Of a DNA stretch of 64,000 nucleotides, positions 34,672 to 45,825 are shown piece after piece (positions within the stretch are counted from its first letter, which is position 1; every line of letters begins with the position of its first letter). The stretch spans positions 37,331,255 through 37,395,254 of the forward strand of contig CM039119.1 of assembly GCA_022036555.1 (NCBI GenBank), read 5' to 3'. The notes below the pieces were generated by a model. That model made no database searches and had not been told where the DNA came from. It was given only the letters and a program-made list of their open reading frames with translations. The position numbers and the translations under genes are program-made. The DNA is from Microstegium vimineum (lineage: Eukaryota; Streptophyta; Magnoliopsida; Poales; Poaceae).

Positions 34672-37467
34672 ATCTGGGTGCTAACTTTCCTTTCATATTG
34701 AACCGTTTCACACTTCTCATAGGTGACACTTTCAAGTAAACATAATCACCTACTTTAAAAGACAAATCTCTTCTTCGGTTATCAGCGTAACTCTTTTGTC
34801 GAGACTGTGCTATCTTCAGATTATCTCTGATTACTTAGACTTGTTCTTCTGCATCTCTCAGAACATCTGGTCCAAACGTTTGGGTTTCTCCCATTTGATT
34901 CTAGAACAACAGAGTTCTACACTTCCGTCCATACAAAGCTTCAAATGGTGCCATCTTAAGACTTTCCTGATAACTGTTATTATATGAGAACTCAGCATAG
35001 GGCAAACTCTTGTCCCAACTGGTACCATACTGCAAAGCACAAGCTCTCAACATATCTTCTAGCACTTTGTTTGTTCTTTCTGTCTGTCCATCTGTCTGAG
35101 GGTGATAGGCTGAGCTAAAATTTAACACTGTTCTGAGGGACTCATGCACTTTCTTCCAAAAGAGCGAAGTGAACTGGGTTCCTCTATCTGACACAATCTT
35201 CTTTGGAACTCCATGCTGGCATACTATCCTTTCCATATATAACTCTGCTAACTGTGCTCCCGTATAAGTGGTTCGAACTGGCAAGAAGTGAGCTACCTTA
35301 GTCAAGCGATCAACTATGACCCAGATTGAGTCATAACCTTTCCGAGTAAGCGGTAACCCAACTATGAAATCCATACCAACTTCATCCCACTTCCATTCAG
35401 GTATCTTCATCGGTTGCAACAGTCCTGCAGGTCTCTGATGTTCTGCTTTAACCCTCTAACATGTATCACATATTGCTACATATTCTGCCACGTCACGTTT
35501 CAATCCAACCCACCAATATTTCTGTTTAAGATCCAAGTACATCTTAGTGCTTCCAGGATGTATTGAGTAGGTTGACTCATGAGCTTCACGCAGAATCATC
35601 TGTCGAATAGACTTGATATCGGGGACACAGATCCTCTTTCCATACCACAATATACCATTATCATCTAACCGGAAACCGGGTGATCTTCCTTCCTTCATGT
35701 TCTCAACTATTAACTGCAGATTCTTATCCTGCAACTGACCTTCACGAATCTCCTTCTCCAGTGTAGGCTCCACTACCATCTGCATAGCATTAGCAACAAA
35801 TGCTCAAGTTGAGATGCTCAAGTTCAGCACACAACTCTTCAGGCATAGGTATTGTCCGAATCTCATTAGCATAACTTTTCCTGCTAAGAGCATCGGCCAC
35901 AACATTGGCTTTACCAGGATGGTAGTGAACATCTAAGTCATAATCCTTGATCAGTTCCAACCAACGGTGTTGCCTCAAATTCAAATCTGATTGAGTAAAG
36001 ATATATTTCAAGCTCTTATGGTCGGTGTGGATGTCACACTTATGACCAATAAGATAGTGTCTCCATATCTTCAATGCATGAACCAGAGCTGCTAACTCCA
36101 AATCATGAGTCGAATAATTCAACTCATGCTTCCTCAGTTTTCGCGAAGCATACGCAACAACTCTTCCTTCTTGCATAAGCACACAACCCAAACCAAGACG
36201 AGAGGCATCACAGTAGATAGAGAACTTCTGACTCAAGTCTGGCAAGGTCAACACAGGAGCTGTAGTCAATCTCTTTTTCAATTCTTCAAAGTTAGCCTGA
36301 CACTTCTCTGACCAAACAAACTTGGCATCCTTCTCAAGCAACGAGGTCATAGGTTTAGCTAGCTTAGAGAATCCTTCAATGAACCTTCTATAGTATCCAG
36401 CTAAGCCAAGAAAACTGCGAATCTCACTGACATTGGTTGGGGGTTTCCAATTCAGTACATCTTCCACCTTACTAGGATCAACTGATATACCTCCATTAGA
36501 CACAACATGACCAAGAAAAGAAACTTCTTTCAGCCAAAACTCACACTTACTTCTTTTGGCATACAACTGGTGCTCTCTGAGCTTCTGTAGTACCAATCTC
36601 AAGTGTTCAGCATGTTCATCATCATTCTTGGAGTAGATCAGAATATCATCAATAAATACCACCACAAACTTATCCAGATATTCCATAAAACCTTGTTCAT
36701 CAAGTACATGAAGTATGCAGGTGCATTGGTAAGATCGAACGACATCACTGTATACTCATACAACCCATACCTCGTAGTAAATGCTGTCTTGGGAACATCT
36801 GAAGCACGGATCTTCAACTGATGATAACCAGACCGAAGATCAATCTTGGAGAACACACAAGCACCCTTCAACTGATCAAACAAATCATCGATTTTGGGCA
36901 AAGGATACTTGTTCTTGATAGTTACCTCATTGAGTGACCGATAATCAACACACATCTTCTGACTGCCATCTTTCTTGTCAACAAAGATAACTGGTGCACC
37001 CCAAGGTGAAGAACTAGGACGAATAAAACCTTTATCCGACAACTCTTTAATTTGTTTCTTAAGTTCTTCTAATTCTTTTATTCCCATCCTATATGGTCTT
37101 TTAGTTATAGGTGCAGTTTCAGGTATTAACTCACTTATAAACTCAATGTCACAATCGGGGGCATACCTGGCAAATCTTTTGGGAACACATCTGGAAATTC
37201 ATCCACAACCCTATCTGTTGGGTTGTCATTCTCCTCAAGTTGATTGACGATGGCTGTCGGTGGAGGTTGCATAACCACATCAACACTGATCCTGGTTCCT
37301 GTAGGTGTAGACAATTCAACTATCTTCTTATCACACTTGATCACTGCATCTTGCTTTCTCATCCAGTCCAAACCCAATATAACATCGATCCCAGCGGTCC
37401 TCAAAATGGTAAGCTGAGCTTTGAAGTCTACCCCCTTAGAGTAACAGTAACCGATGGACAATAACAA
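34672..37467 (-). pseudogene. B2 pol (RT, RNase H, integrase), cut by E
   Basis: In element sense: protease-RT linker with GIDVILGLDWM and FPDVFPKDLPGMPP; RT with PSSSPWGAPVIFVDKKDG, KIDLRSGYHQLKIR and FVVVFIDDILIYS; RNase H with IYCDASRLGLGCVL and TDHKSLKYIF; integrase with MDFIVGLPLT, SDRGTQFTS and DGQTERTNK. One-base frameshifts lie near 37435, 37142, 36688 and 35790. Stops are at 35456-35458 (TAG), 34901-34903 (TAG) and 34835-34837 (TAA). The sequence ends at the E insertion after KGKLAP, so the chromodomain is missing. Confidence 0.9.
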
Positions 37468-38750
37468 TCGGTTCTCATAACCCCACCCGGCGAATTTACG
37501 ATTATAGGGTTTTGCATTGCTACTAATGATGTTCCATGCATTCTAACAAAATCTTGCGATATGAAAGAATGTGATGCTCCGGAATCAAAAAGAACAGTAG
37601 CAGGGATGGAGTTGACAAGGAACATACCCATCATCACTTCTGGTACTTCCTGAGCTGCTTCTGCAGAGACATGGTTCACGCTCCTATTATGTGAGGGCGG
37701 CTGGTACCTTCCTCTCTGATTGTTGTTGTTCTGGCTTGGAGGGTTTGGTGAGTTTTGCTTCTTGGGGCAGTTATAGGAGAGATGTCCGGGTTCACCACAA
37801 GCAAAACACTTGATGGGGGTGTTGGGAACATTAGTCTTTGTTGGGGTACTGTTGGATGAGCCTTGACGAGGTCCTGAGTAACCACCCTGTTGTTGGAATG
37901 GTGGACGTTGCTGGTTCGGGTTACGGTTCCCAAAGTTAGATGTGCCTTGGTACCTCTGCTGGTAACCCTACTGAGGATAGTTGGGACGCTGGCGAGTGTT
38001 GCTCCCAGAAGCTTGTCCTCTAAGCTTCCTCTTCTTATCCATCTCCCTGCGTTCATTGTCCAGGACGATGGCACGGTTCACCAGGGATTGGAAATTCGGG
38101 TAAGTATTACCCTTCAGCTACAACCGGAGTTCATAGTAGATCCCCTTTAAGAAGAGACGATGCTTATTAGCATCATCCCTTACTTCATTGGGAGCATAAC
38201 GAGCTAGCTGTGAGAACTTGTCATGGTACTCGTTGACTGACATCTGTCCCAACTGAAGGTTCCTGAATTCTTCTTGCTTCAGCTCTATGATTCCCTCTGG
38301 AATGTGGCACGCCTTGAAGTCCCTAAAAAACTCTTCCCAAGAGATAGCGGGAGCATTGCCAGGGCGAGCACCTTGATACGTCTCCCACCAAGTATGAGCT
38401 GCACCTTGAAGTTGACTAGAAGAAGCATACAACACTTTCTCCTGGTCATTGCATTGGGCGATGTTGAGTTGCTTCTCCACCGCACGTAACCAATCATCCG
38501 CCTTCAATGGATCACTAGCATGAGAGAAGACATGAGGGTGTCCTTGCAGAAATTCCCTCCGCTTGTTGATAGGTGGAGCTCCAACAGGTTGGTGCGATTG
38601 GTTCTGCATGAACTGCATCATGGCTTGCATTGTCTGCATCATCTGCATCTACTCTAGAGTCATCGCAGGTGGTGGAGGTAGAGGGTGCTGGTTATTATTG
38701 TTGTTGTTGTCATTGGTGTTGGATCCGGAGTTAGTCCTGGTGCGAGGCAT
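37428..38750 (-). pseudogene. B2 gag and protease
   Basis: The start is the ATG at 38748-38750 (MPRTRTNSGSN), giving an Asn-rich leader. Then comes the gag domain with DPLKADDWLRAVEKQL and AAHTWWETY, a basic linker, the CCHC zinc knuckle CFACGEPGHLSYNC near 37770-37810 and the protease site VLFDSGASHSFIS near 37586. All are in one frame interrupted by TAG at 38649-38651, 38118-38120 and 37968-37970, each one C-to-T change from a Gln codon CAG. The frame then shifts in a run of five G near 37435. Function: capsid, nucleic-acid binding and polyprotein cleavage, now lost. Confidence 0.88.
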
Positions 38751-39389
38751 CTGTTACATAGAACATAAGAACGATTTTTAAAACCTGACACGGGATGAGT
38801 CTGCAACTTTTCTGGATTTTCAGCACAACAGCAGTCTAGAAAAACAGTCATATCTGAAGTTCCCGAACTCAAACAGAGGCAAGACTTATGTGGATGGAAA
38901 GATAAGGAATTTATCTACAACTTTCGTAATTCTAACTTTTTCTGATTCTGACATTAACTTAGCCATAACTCAGGTTTAAACAGATCTGTCCAGATTACCA
39001 AACTGCGCAGAAACATCATCTTGCAGGAATTGTTTCTCTTAACTCCGAACAGATATGAAGGTGCTTCTTGCGGCCACGAAAAGATAAGGAAGTCTACTAT
39101 TTTAAGTTAAACTTTGGTGTTTTTAGGACGTTCAGAATTAATTAAGCAAAATTAACAAGACAAGGAGGTCTGAAAAGACAGATTAACGAAAAATGCAACT
39201 TTATTTGTTATAAAGCTTTTCAAGCAACCCAATCTAAGCTATGAGTGTTGTGGACAGGCCCACAGCCTCAACAATCATTACAAAGAACCAACTCACACAT
39301 TAGCATAAGCACAAGAAACTAAACACATAGGGAACACTAGCACACACGACTCACGAACTAGCGAATAAACTATAAAGGGATTCCTAGTC
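38751..39389 (-). other. Spacer between the extra frame and gag of B2
   Basis: There is no coding frame of note in 640 bp. It would be leader RNA between the upstream frame and gag. No splice pair was identified with confidence. Confidence 0.4.
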
Positions 39390-40112
39390 CTAACTCTTCC
39401 TGATCTTCTTGAAGTTCTTTGGCAGCCCAAACTCTTCACGAAGCTTATCTTGTTGCTGGTAACTGCGCTTAAGCTCCTTGCGCAGCTCCCTTGCTTCTAT
39501 TAGGAGATGACCATACATGCTCATCATCTCTTGAACGAAGTCGACGAGCTCATTCAGGACGGGGCCACCTTCACCGTTAGGTTCGGCGATTATCCAATCT
39601 TGCTCTGCGTCGAAACGAGCGATGAAATGGCGTCGGGTGTTGGCGATCCTTTCTCTGAACTTGTTGTGGATGGCCATGTATGCAGAGAACGCGGCGTCCT
39701 TCATACTTGCTTCTATGGTAGGATGAGCAACACAGCTATGGAAGGTATAATCCACACGTTCAGCTGCTTGCCCACCAGCACCTCCACAGATATAGATCTT
39801 CGCCTTCCAGTAGGTGTTGGCGAGGGGGTGTTTGAATTCCTTGCAAGTGTACATGGTTGCAATCTCGGGTCCTGGGTGGCATTCCATCACAAGGTCCACC
39901 AGCTGGGAGTGAGCGTAGCTGCTGTGTGCTCCTCCTCGGATATACTTAGTGTGAATCCACACTGGCTCTTCTGGCAGGTCTTCACCGGCAACATCGGAAG
40001 TAGAGGAATTAACATCAGCACTTGGGGCATGGGGGCTCTCTTCCCCATGGTACTCTTCGCCACTGGATATTTCCTGGACTTCCTCCTCTGGTTCTTCCTG
40101 AGATTTCACCAT
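39390..40112 (-). CDS. Intact extra ORF of B2, upstream of gag
   Basis: 240 codons; ATG at 40112 in good context (GCGACAATGG), preceded in frame by a TAG, ending TAA or equivalent at 39390. Residues 1-50 are acidic and Ser-rich. Residues ~52-175 look globular, with WIHTKYIRGGAHSSYAHSQL, a few Cys, KHPLANTYWKAKIYICGG and AFSAYMAIHNKFRERI. Residues ~190-240 form a likely coiled coil with a basic end (KNFKKIRKS). It lies between the primer site and gag, in element sense, with no lesion, although gag-pol of the same copy has many. I know similar extra proteins occur in grass gypsy elements, but not their function. RNA packaging, silencing evasion or regulation would be guesses. Confidence 0.7.
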   Translation of the reverse strand: MVKSQEEPEEEVQEISSGEEYHGEESPHAPSADVNSSTSDVAGEDLPEEPVWIHTKYIRGGAHSSYAHSQLVDLVMECHPGPEIATMYTCKEFKHPLANTYWKAKIYICGGAGGQAAERVDYTFHSCVAHPTIEASMKDAAFSAYMAIHNKFRERIANTRRHFIARFDAEQDWIIAEPNGEGGPVLNELVDFVQEMMSMYGHLLIEARELRKELKRSYQQQDKLREEFGLPKNFKKIRKS

Positions 40113-40370
40113 TGTCGCTTGAGGTTCAGGAGGGGCAAACTGCTGCTAAGGAACACGTTCACTGAAACTGAGATGAGCTGATCGGAGAAGGATAGGCATC
40201 TTGAACATGACAAAGATAGGGATAGATTAGAACAACATTTTCATAATAGAATAAGTCAAGTGTAGCATAAACAGTTTGAGAAAATATATATACAAGAATG
40301 TAAGCATGAAAAGAGAAGGTAAGGACAAGATAAGAAGACCATTCTAACTAGGCTTGCGTCCTACAGTCAA

Positions 40371-40388
40371 CACTAGCGTTGATACCAA
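40371..40388 (-). other. B2 primer binding site
   Basis: The minus strand reads TTGGTATCAACGCTAGTG just inside the 5' LTR. TGGTATCA matches the start of the initiator-Met primer site used by element A (TGGTATCAGAGCC), but the following bases diverge. Confidence 0.7.
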
Positions 40389-40390
40389 TT

Positions 40391-43190
40391 TGTCACACCC
40401 AATTTTAAGAATAAAATTGAATGCGAATAACTCATGTGTGCCCAGAGATCAATCACACACATAAGCCGACAAATCTTTAAATAGTACCATCACTGAGTGC
40501 TTATTACATAACGAATAATATTCTTAAACATAACAGCGGAAATAAAGATAACTCTCGCGACGAAGCTCCACTTCACAGGGAACGCCGACTGGTTGACCAC
40601 TAGCCTAGTACTCCTCACGGTAGTCTTCAAAGCCATCTGAAGGGGTTGAGAAAGCAAGAGTGAGCACTTAAAGTACTCAGCAAGAGTAACATAGGGTTAT
40701 GAAGCTCAAAGGCTGACACTGTCTGAACTGCGGTTGCTTTTAAACTTGGTCAAGTTTTACCAACACTTAGCTTTAATTATGCAAACCCAGTTGATAACCA
40801 CATGATAAGATTAGTAAACATCATTAACAATTAAACAACATGTTCATCTACACTGTGAGTTTTCCAGGCCGCTCCTGACCGTGAGCACGGCTATCATGAT
40901 AGGTTTACACTCTGCAGACGTTATACACTTTACCCACAAGCCGTGTTGCCCATATGCCCGGGTTTGCAACTCCCAAAACACTTCCAAGGTGAGCGGGCAG
41001 GGAACACTATGAAGTCTTTCAAAAGCCCTTTCTAGCATGTAGCGGACCCTACGGACCCAATGCAAAGGGGAATATGGGACACCCCGATGGTACCACCCGC
41101 AGTGGTCCCCACACAAGCTATACCCCATAACCAGCTCGGCAAAGGTGCCTTTCACGAACCACAAGCATGCTAGTCCAAACTTCATACTTAACTAAAGCCA
41201 GAGCCATTATAGCACTCGTGGTTGCATTTGAATCCCAGCTTTTGCCCTACAGTGAGGTCCTATTCCATGTTGCTACAAAAGCAAATTTTATCTCATTGTT
41301 GCATATATCCTTAATCAATATTCGATTCAATATTCATCATGTAAAGCATAGCAAAGCTACCCATATGCATAGAGACCCATGGTGACAAGGTAAAAGGATA
41401 ACAAAGGTATGGTACATATCTAAATAGGAATCAATTTAGACACATGCAATCATGACTAGATGAATTAGGGTGAATAGGTAACAAGGATTATCCCATGTTA
41501 AACTTGCCTTGACCACAAAGCTCTTGGTGATCCTGATCTGCTACAAAGAACTCTTGCTCACCGAAGAGCTCACCGGCTGTACTCGATCAACATCACCACG
41601 CAATCATCCGAACAATCATACACGAAGCAATAAAGATATCATCAGAACATTACACCATAAACAATAAAGAGGTTTTGAAAAGATTATAAAACAGATCTAT
41701 ACTTTACTACGATCACAAAGACGCAAGAACCACGCTAATCGGATCTAAAACGAATAAACTATAGATTAAACAATATTTTGAAAAGGGCAAGATTAAAGCA
41801 TTAAAAGAATTAATTTACTTCGATTTTAAAAAGTTATTAACATAGATGAAATCTATACTACTGGATAGAGCATAAAATTACGGATCTAACGCAACTTAAA
41901 CGGATCGATTTGGATTTAAAACGAGCAAATTATAAGCATTTAAAGTTCAGTGGCAAAAGTGTAAATAGGGTTTTTCTTTTAAAATCAAATTAAACAGATC
42001 TATAAAGGAAATACACTTTCCAGAGAGAAAAGCATAAAGGTGAAAGGCGCTTTTAGGACTGCGGGTTTATTCCCCAAAAACCGAGGGTCTCTTTAGAAAG
42101 AAAACCCTCGAAGGGGTATCTTTGATCTAAGACCGTCGGATCTGATCCGACTGGCCTAGATTAGAAGAGGGAAGGAGAGAGGGCGGCGCTCTGCCGGAGC
42201 AGGGCGGCGCACGGCGGCGGCCATGGCCGGCCGAGCCCGAGCTCGTCGGCGTAGGTCGATCGGGAGCTCCAGTGCTCGGTTTTCAAATCCGAGGACACCG
42301 GGAGAAAGAGGATGCAAAGGCGAACTCACCTAGGCGACTTGCGGGGCTCGAGGACGGATGGGAAGGGCCGAAGGCGCGAGACAGCAGCGGCGGAGCTCCT
42401 GTGCACGGCGGCGGGGTTAACCAGAGCACAAAGGAGAAAGAAAAGGGGAAGGGAAGGCGTTCAGGGCCTTCGCGAAGGTGATGCGAGGCTCGGAGAAGCT
42501 TACGGTGGCGGGATTTGCGCGGAACGGCGGCTCGGCGGCGGCGCACTGCTCGGCGGCGGCGCACTGCTGCTGTAGCTTGCACGGCGGGGTGCTGCGATGG
42601 GAGAAAACGGCGCGGGGGCCGGTGCTATTTATGGTGGGGCGAGGGGAGAGTCCCACACGGACACGACGCGGGGAACGCGCGCGGCGCGACGCGGCGTGGC
42701 GACGCGGGCAGAGCAGAGTCCTGCTCGGACTCGGCGCGAGGGAGGGGACGGCGGCCTGACAGGTGGGGCCGCGGCATCAGTGGGAGAGAGAGGGGAGGGC
42801 GCAGCGCTGCGCGGGCCTGCGGCCGAGCTGGGCCGAGCGTGAGGGAGGCCGGCCCAAGGGAGAAAGAGAGAAGGGGGAGGCACTGCGGGCTGGGCCGGCA
42901 GGCCGAAAGCAGAGAGAGAGAGAAAAGAGTTTTTCTTTTTATTTTCTTTTGCAAATGATTTTCCAAAAGGATTTCTAAATTGAATTTTGAAATGTTTTTC
43001 TTGAGTTTTGTAAACCAAGCAACACAAAGAAAATGCAGCTGCATGAGATGCACAAACATGTGGTAACCCTAGCATGGGATATTAGTTTTAGTTTTATTTA
43101 TTTAATTATATGATCACAAAAATGCTTGACTTAAATCAAATTTAAAGCAAATTCAAATCTAATTTCTATTTTGAATTTTAGGGTGTTACA
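40391..43190 (-). repeat. B2 5' LTR (complete)
   Basis: A 2,800-bp LTR runs TGTCACACCC...GGGTGTTACA. A TATA-like CCATAAATAG (minus) lies at 42625-42634 inside a GC-rich U3 (about 42170-42900). Compared with the 3' LTR it has small extra duplications in U3, such as a repeated CTCGGCGGCGGCGCACTG. Confidence 0.93.
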
Positions 43191-43195
43191 AAATC
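43191..43195. repeat. Target-site duplication of B2, right copy (AAATC)
   Basis: Identical to 15143-15147, abutting the LTR end GGGTGTTACA. Confidence 0.92.
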
Positions 43196-43999
43196 AATCC
43201 GCGGCAACGGATATTTGTTCTTGATGGTAACCGCATTGAGAGGGCGATAGTCTACGCACATTCTTAAGGTCTTATCCTTCTTTTTCACAAATATGGCGGG
43301 ACATCCCCAAGGTGAACAACTCGGACGGATCAAACCTTTTTCCAGCAACTCCTGGAGTTGTTTCTTAAGTTCTGCTAACTCGTTGGGTGGCATCCTATAT
43401 GGTCTCCTGGATATAGGTGTTGTTCCGGGAACCAACCCTATAGCAAACTCGACATCTCTGTCCGGGGGCAATCCCGGAAGATCGTCAGGAAACACATCTG
43501 GAAACTCACAAACTACAGGGATCTTATCCAACAACTCTGCAGTGATGGCAAACACGACTCCCAACTGATTTGAATTTTTAGGTAAGAGAATTTCAAAAGT
43601 GGCTCCATCTCGGGGGTTGGTGATAGATATTGCACGCTGGGCTATGTCTAGATACACTCTCCAAGCTTTCATCCATTCCATTCCAAGAATGACATCCAGA
43701 CCTAGCTCAGGTATTACAATGAGGCTGACATTAACCGATGTCATCCCCATTGTAATTTCTACATCCTTTACCATTTTACGAGTATATAGTACAGCTCCAG
43801 CTGCACTAATCTGATACTCCTTTTCCAATTCTACCACCTTCCGGTGACTCCGCGGCACGAAGTTCCCACTAATGAATGAATGCGATGCTCTAGAATCAAA
43901 CAAGATAACCGTAGGACATTGATTAACGAGTAACGTACCAGCTATGATGGGTTCTCCTTCCGGCACTTCTTCCAAGGTGGTGTGGTGGACGTTTCCCAT
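43196..43999 (-). pseudogene. Element A pol, 5' part (protease and RT start)
   Basis: In element sense: protease site VILFDSRASHSFIS near 43897, where the usual D-S-G is D-S-R, a glycine loss expected to abolish activity; linker with LDVILGMEWM and FPDVFPDDLPGLPP; RT N-terminus with RPSCSPWGCPAIFVKKKD and VDYRPLNAVTIKNKYPLP. It stops at the AAATC insertion site and resumes at 15147. A TAG at 44006-44008 separates it from gag, in the same frame. Confidence 0.9.
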
Positions 44000-44008
44000 G
44001 CGAGGCTT

Positions 44009-45082
44009 CTATTGGTTGTACTGCTTCCTAGGCTTTGTACAGAAACGAGACAGGTGCCCCGTTTGACCACAATTGTAGCATGGTCCCACAACATAGGGTG
44101 TCTTCTGCCCTCCAGCTCCGGATCCTCCAGCTTTGTCCTTGTTCTGCTGCAGAGGTGCGGTGAAGGGCCTCTTGTAAGCGGGACGAGTACGAGCATTGGT
44201 CATCTTCCCCTGATGTGGTCGGAACCGTGCACCAGCCTTTCGTGGACGAAACGCTAGCCTTGAGGCATTACGACCCCTGTTCTGGTGGGATCCTCCCTCT
44301 GGGACTCGACGACGAGTCTCTACGAGCAACCTGTTGTTGTTGGTCTCCTGGTTCAAGCAGTCACTGATGAAGTCGCTGAACGTGGTGCGGTAGCTGTTGC
44401 CCATCTTGGACAGAAGGGTTGCATTTATGCCCCTCTTGAAGCTTGCGATCTTCTTAGCGTCGGTGTTGACGAAGTCAGTGGCATAGCGAGCCAACCTGTT
44501 GAAGCTGGTGAGGTACTCTGTCACTGACCTGGTACCTTGAGCAAGCCTCATGAACTCAGTGAGCTTCATCTCCATCACGCCTTCTGGGATATAGTGACAG
44601 CGCATAGCAGTGGAGAACCGATCCCATGTGACCGCAGTGCCAGCAGGCAAGTTATCGCGGTATTGGGACCACCAGATACTTGTCGGTCCTTCTAGCCTGT
44701 GCGCGGCATACTCCGCCTTCAGTTCCTCCGTCAGGCGCAGAAGTCGGAACTTCTGTGTCATGGAGTGCAGCCACTCATCGGCCTCCAGCGGTTCAATAGC
44801 TTCCTTGAAGATCAGAGGGTGGGTGTCCATGAAATATTTGTAGGAACTGTACTGGTTAGGTGCTGGCCCTTGCTGCTTCCTGTGCTGCTTCAGTTGCTTC
44901 GGCCAAGAGTACTTGGGCTCCCTGCCATCGGGATACCCAATGGCATGGAAAACCCGCCAAAGGATAGTCGGCAGCCCGAAGTATGTCAAGAACTTTCCCT
45001 TGGTCATCTTCCTTGCCAAAGGGTAATGAGGAACTCCTGCTCCTCCGGTTGCCTTCCTGGCGGTCAGACAGGTGCAAGGCAT
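44009..45082 (-). CDS. Element A gag
   Basis: 357 codons from ATG at 45082. Residues ~70-245 are the gag capsid domain: EPLEADEWLHSMTQKFRLL, AAHRLEGPTSIWW, YIPEGVMEMKLTEFMRL and TEYLTSFNRLARYA. An Arg/Gly-rich linker follows, then the zinc knuckle CYNCGQTGHLSRFC near residues 335-348. It ends at a TAG directly ahead of the protease frame. As a chromovirus normally makes one gag-pol polyprotein, this TAG is probably a mutation of a Gln codon, not a natural end. Gag itself is otherwise open. Confidence 0.85.
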   Translation of the reverse strand: MPCTCLTARKATGGAGVPHYPLARKMTKGKFLTYFGLPTILWRVFHAIGYPDGREPKYSWPKQLKQHRKQQGPAPNQYSSYKYFMDTHPLIFKEAIEPLEADEWLHSMTQKFRLLRLTEELKAEYAAHRLEGPTSIWWSQYRDNLPAGTAVTWDRFSTAMRCHYIPEGVMEMKLTEFMRLAQGTRSVTEYLTSFNRLARYATDFVNTDAKKIASFKRGINATLLSKMGNSYRTTFSDFISDCLNQETNNNRLLVETRRRVPEGGSHQNRGRNASRLAFRPRKAGARFRPHQGKMTNARTRPAYKRPFTAPLQQNKDKAGGSGAGGQKTPYVVGPCYNCGQTGHLSRFCTKPRKQYNQ

Positions 45083-45810
45083 CTATAGAAAAAGGGGTTT
45101 TGAACTCTCGTGAGACAGATATTAAGTTGGTAACTTTTTATCGAAAAGGAACAATTTACAATTTAAGGGGAGGTATGACATGGTACAAGAATATAAACAT
45201 GATGCATGATCGTAATTATGTTCTCACTCAACTAGAATGACTCGTAAGCCCTAACATTCTAGTCGGTGGCAAGACGATCTCTCATTACGCAGTTATTCGT
45301 TCTACACGGATATGTAGTTAGTGTACCTACAGAAGATTCATTTCAGCCCAAAAGAACAAAACCCAATGCAGAAAAATCACCGGGCACTTCCTGATACGCA
45401 CAAAGTACATATCAGTTAGATACCAAAACCTTATGCACCAAGCTCGGAAAACTCACCCAACATTTCATACTTCTCAGATATGTTTGCGTAAAGCTTGCAC
45501 ATCCTTAAGTAACCATATCACTTCCCTAGACCAACGGTTGGAAGGTCTACTCTCACATCTCACAAATAGTTTTCAATGCAATTTTCGAAATTTGTATCAT
45601 CCTTCCAAAGAATGATACCCTGGCACTTTTTAAAGATCTAGCATGAGCAAAACACTGAACCAAGTTAGTATTGCTAAGCCACCTGATTCCTAGTATAGGG
45701 CTAAGGACTGGACTCTAGCACCCTAAGTTTTCAAACTTAGTTTATAAAAATAGTTTTGAAATACCCGTTTTGTTTAAAAGTTGCGCTAACAAATGAGGAT
45801 ACCTGAACTC
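45083..45810 (-). other. Element A 5' leader
   Basis: This lies between gag and the primer site. No credible frame is seen in 730 bp. It would be the untranslated packaging leader. Unlike B2, element A has no extra frame here. Confidence 0.5.
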
Positions 45811-45823
45811 GGCTCTGATACCA
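45811..45823 (-). other. Element A primer binding site
   Basis: TGGTATCAGAGCC on the minus strand, two bases from the 5' LTR. It is the standard initiator-Met tRNA complement of plant LTR retrotransposons. Confidence 0.92.
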
Positions 45824-45825
45824 AC

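Larger units (their letters stand above)
15148..43190 (-). mobile_element. Element B2: chromovirus inserted into element A's RT
   Basis: This is a minus-strand Ty3/gypsy element with a 5' LTR at 40391-43190 and a 3' LTR at 15148-17598 that is cut short by B1. It has a primer site at 40371-40388, an extra frame at 39390-40112, gag at about 37970-38750, and protease, RT, RNase H and integrase leftward to 34672, where element E interrupts it. The perfect AAATC duplication proves a single insertion event. By eye the LTR ends differ at about 5 of 210 positions, so it is younger than A. Its pol 3' end, polypurine tract and LTR tail are missing, removed by the deletion at 22738-22741. Confidence 0.9.

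Noticed and set aside
37676..38074. 132-codon frame over B2 gag
   Set aside because: A different frame carries the zinc knuckle and joins gag to protease, so this one is a shadow.
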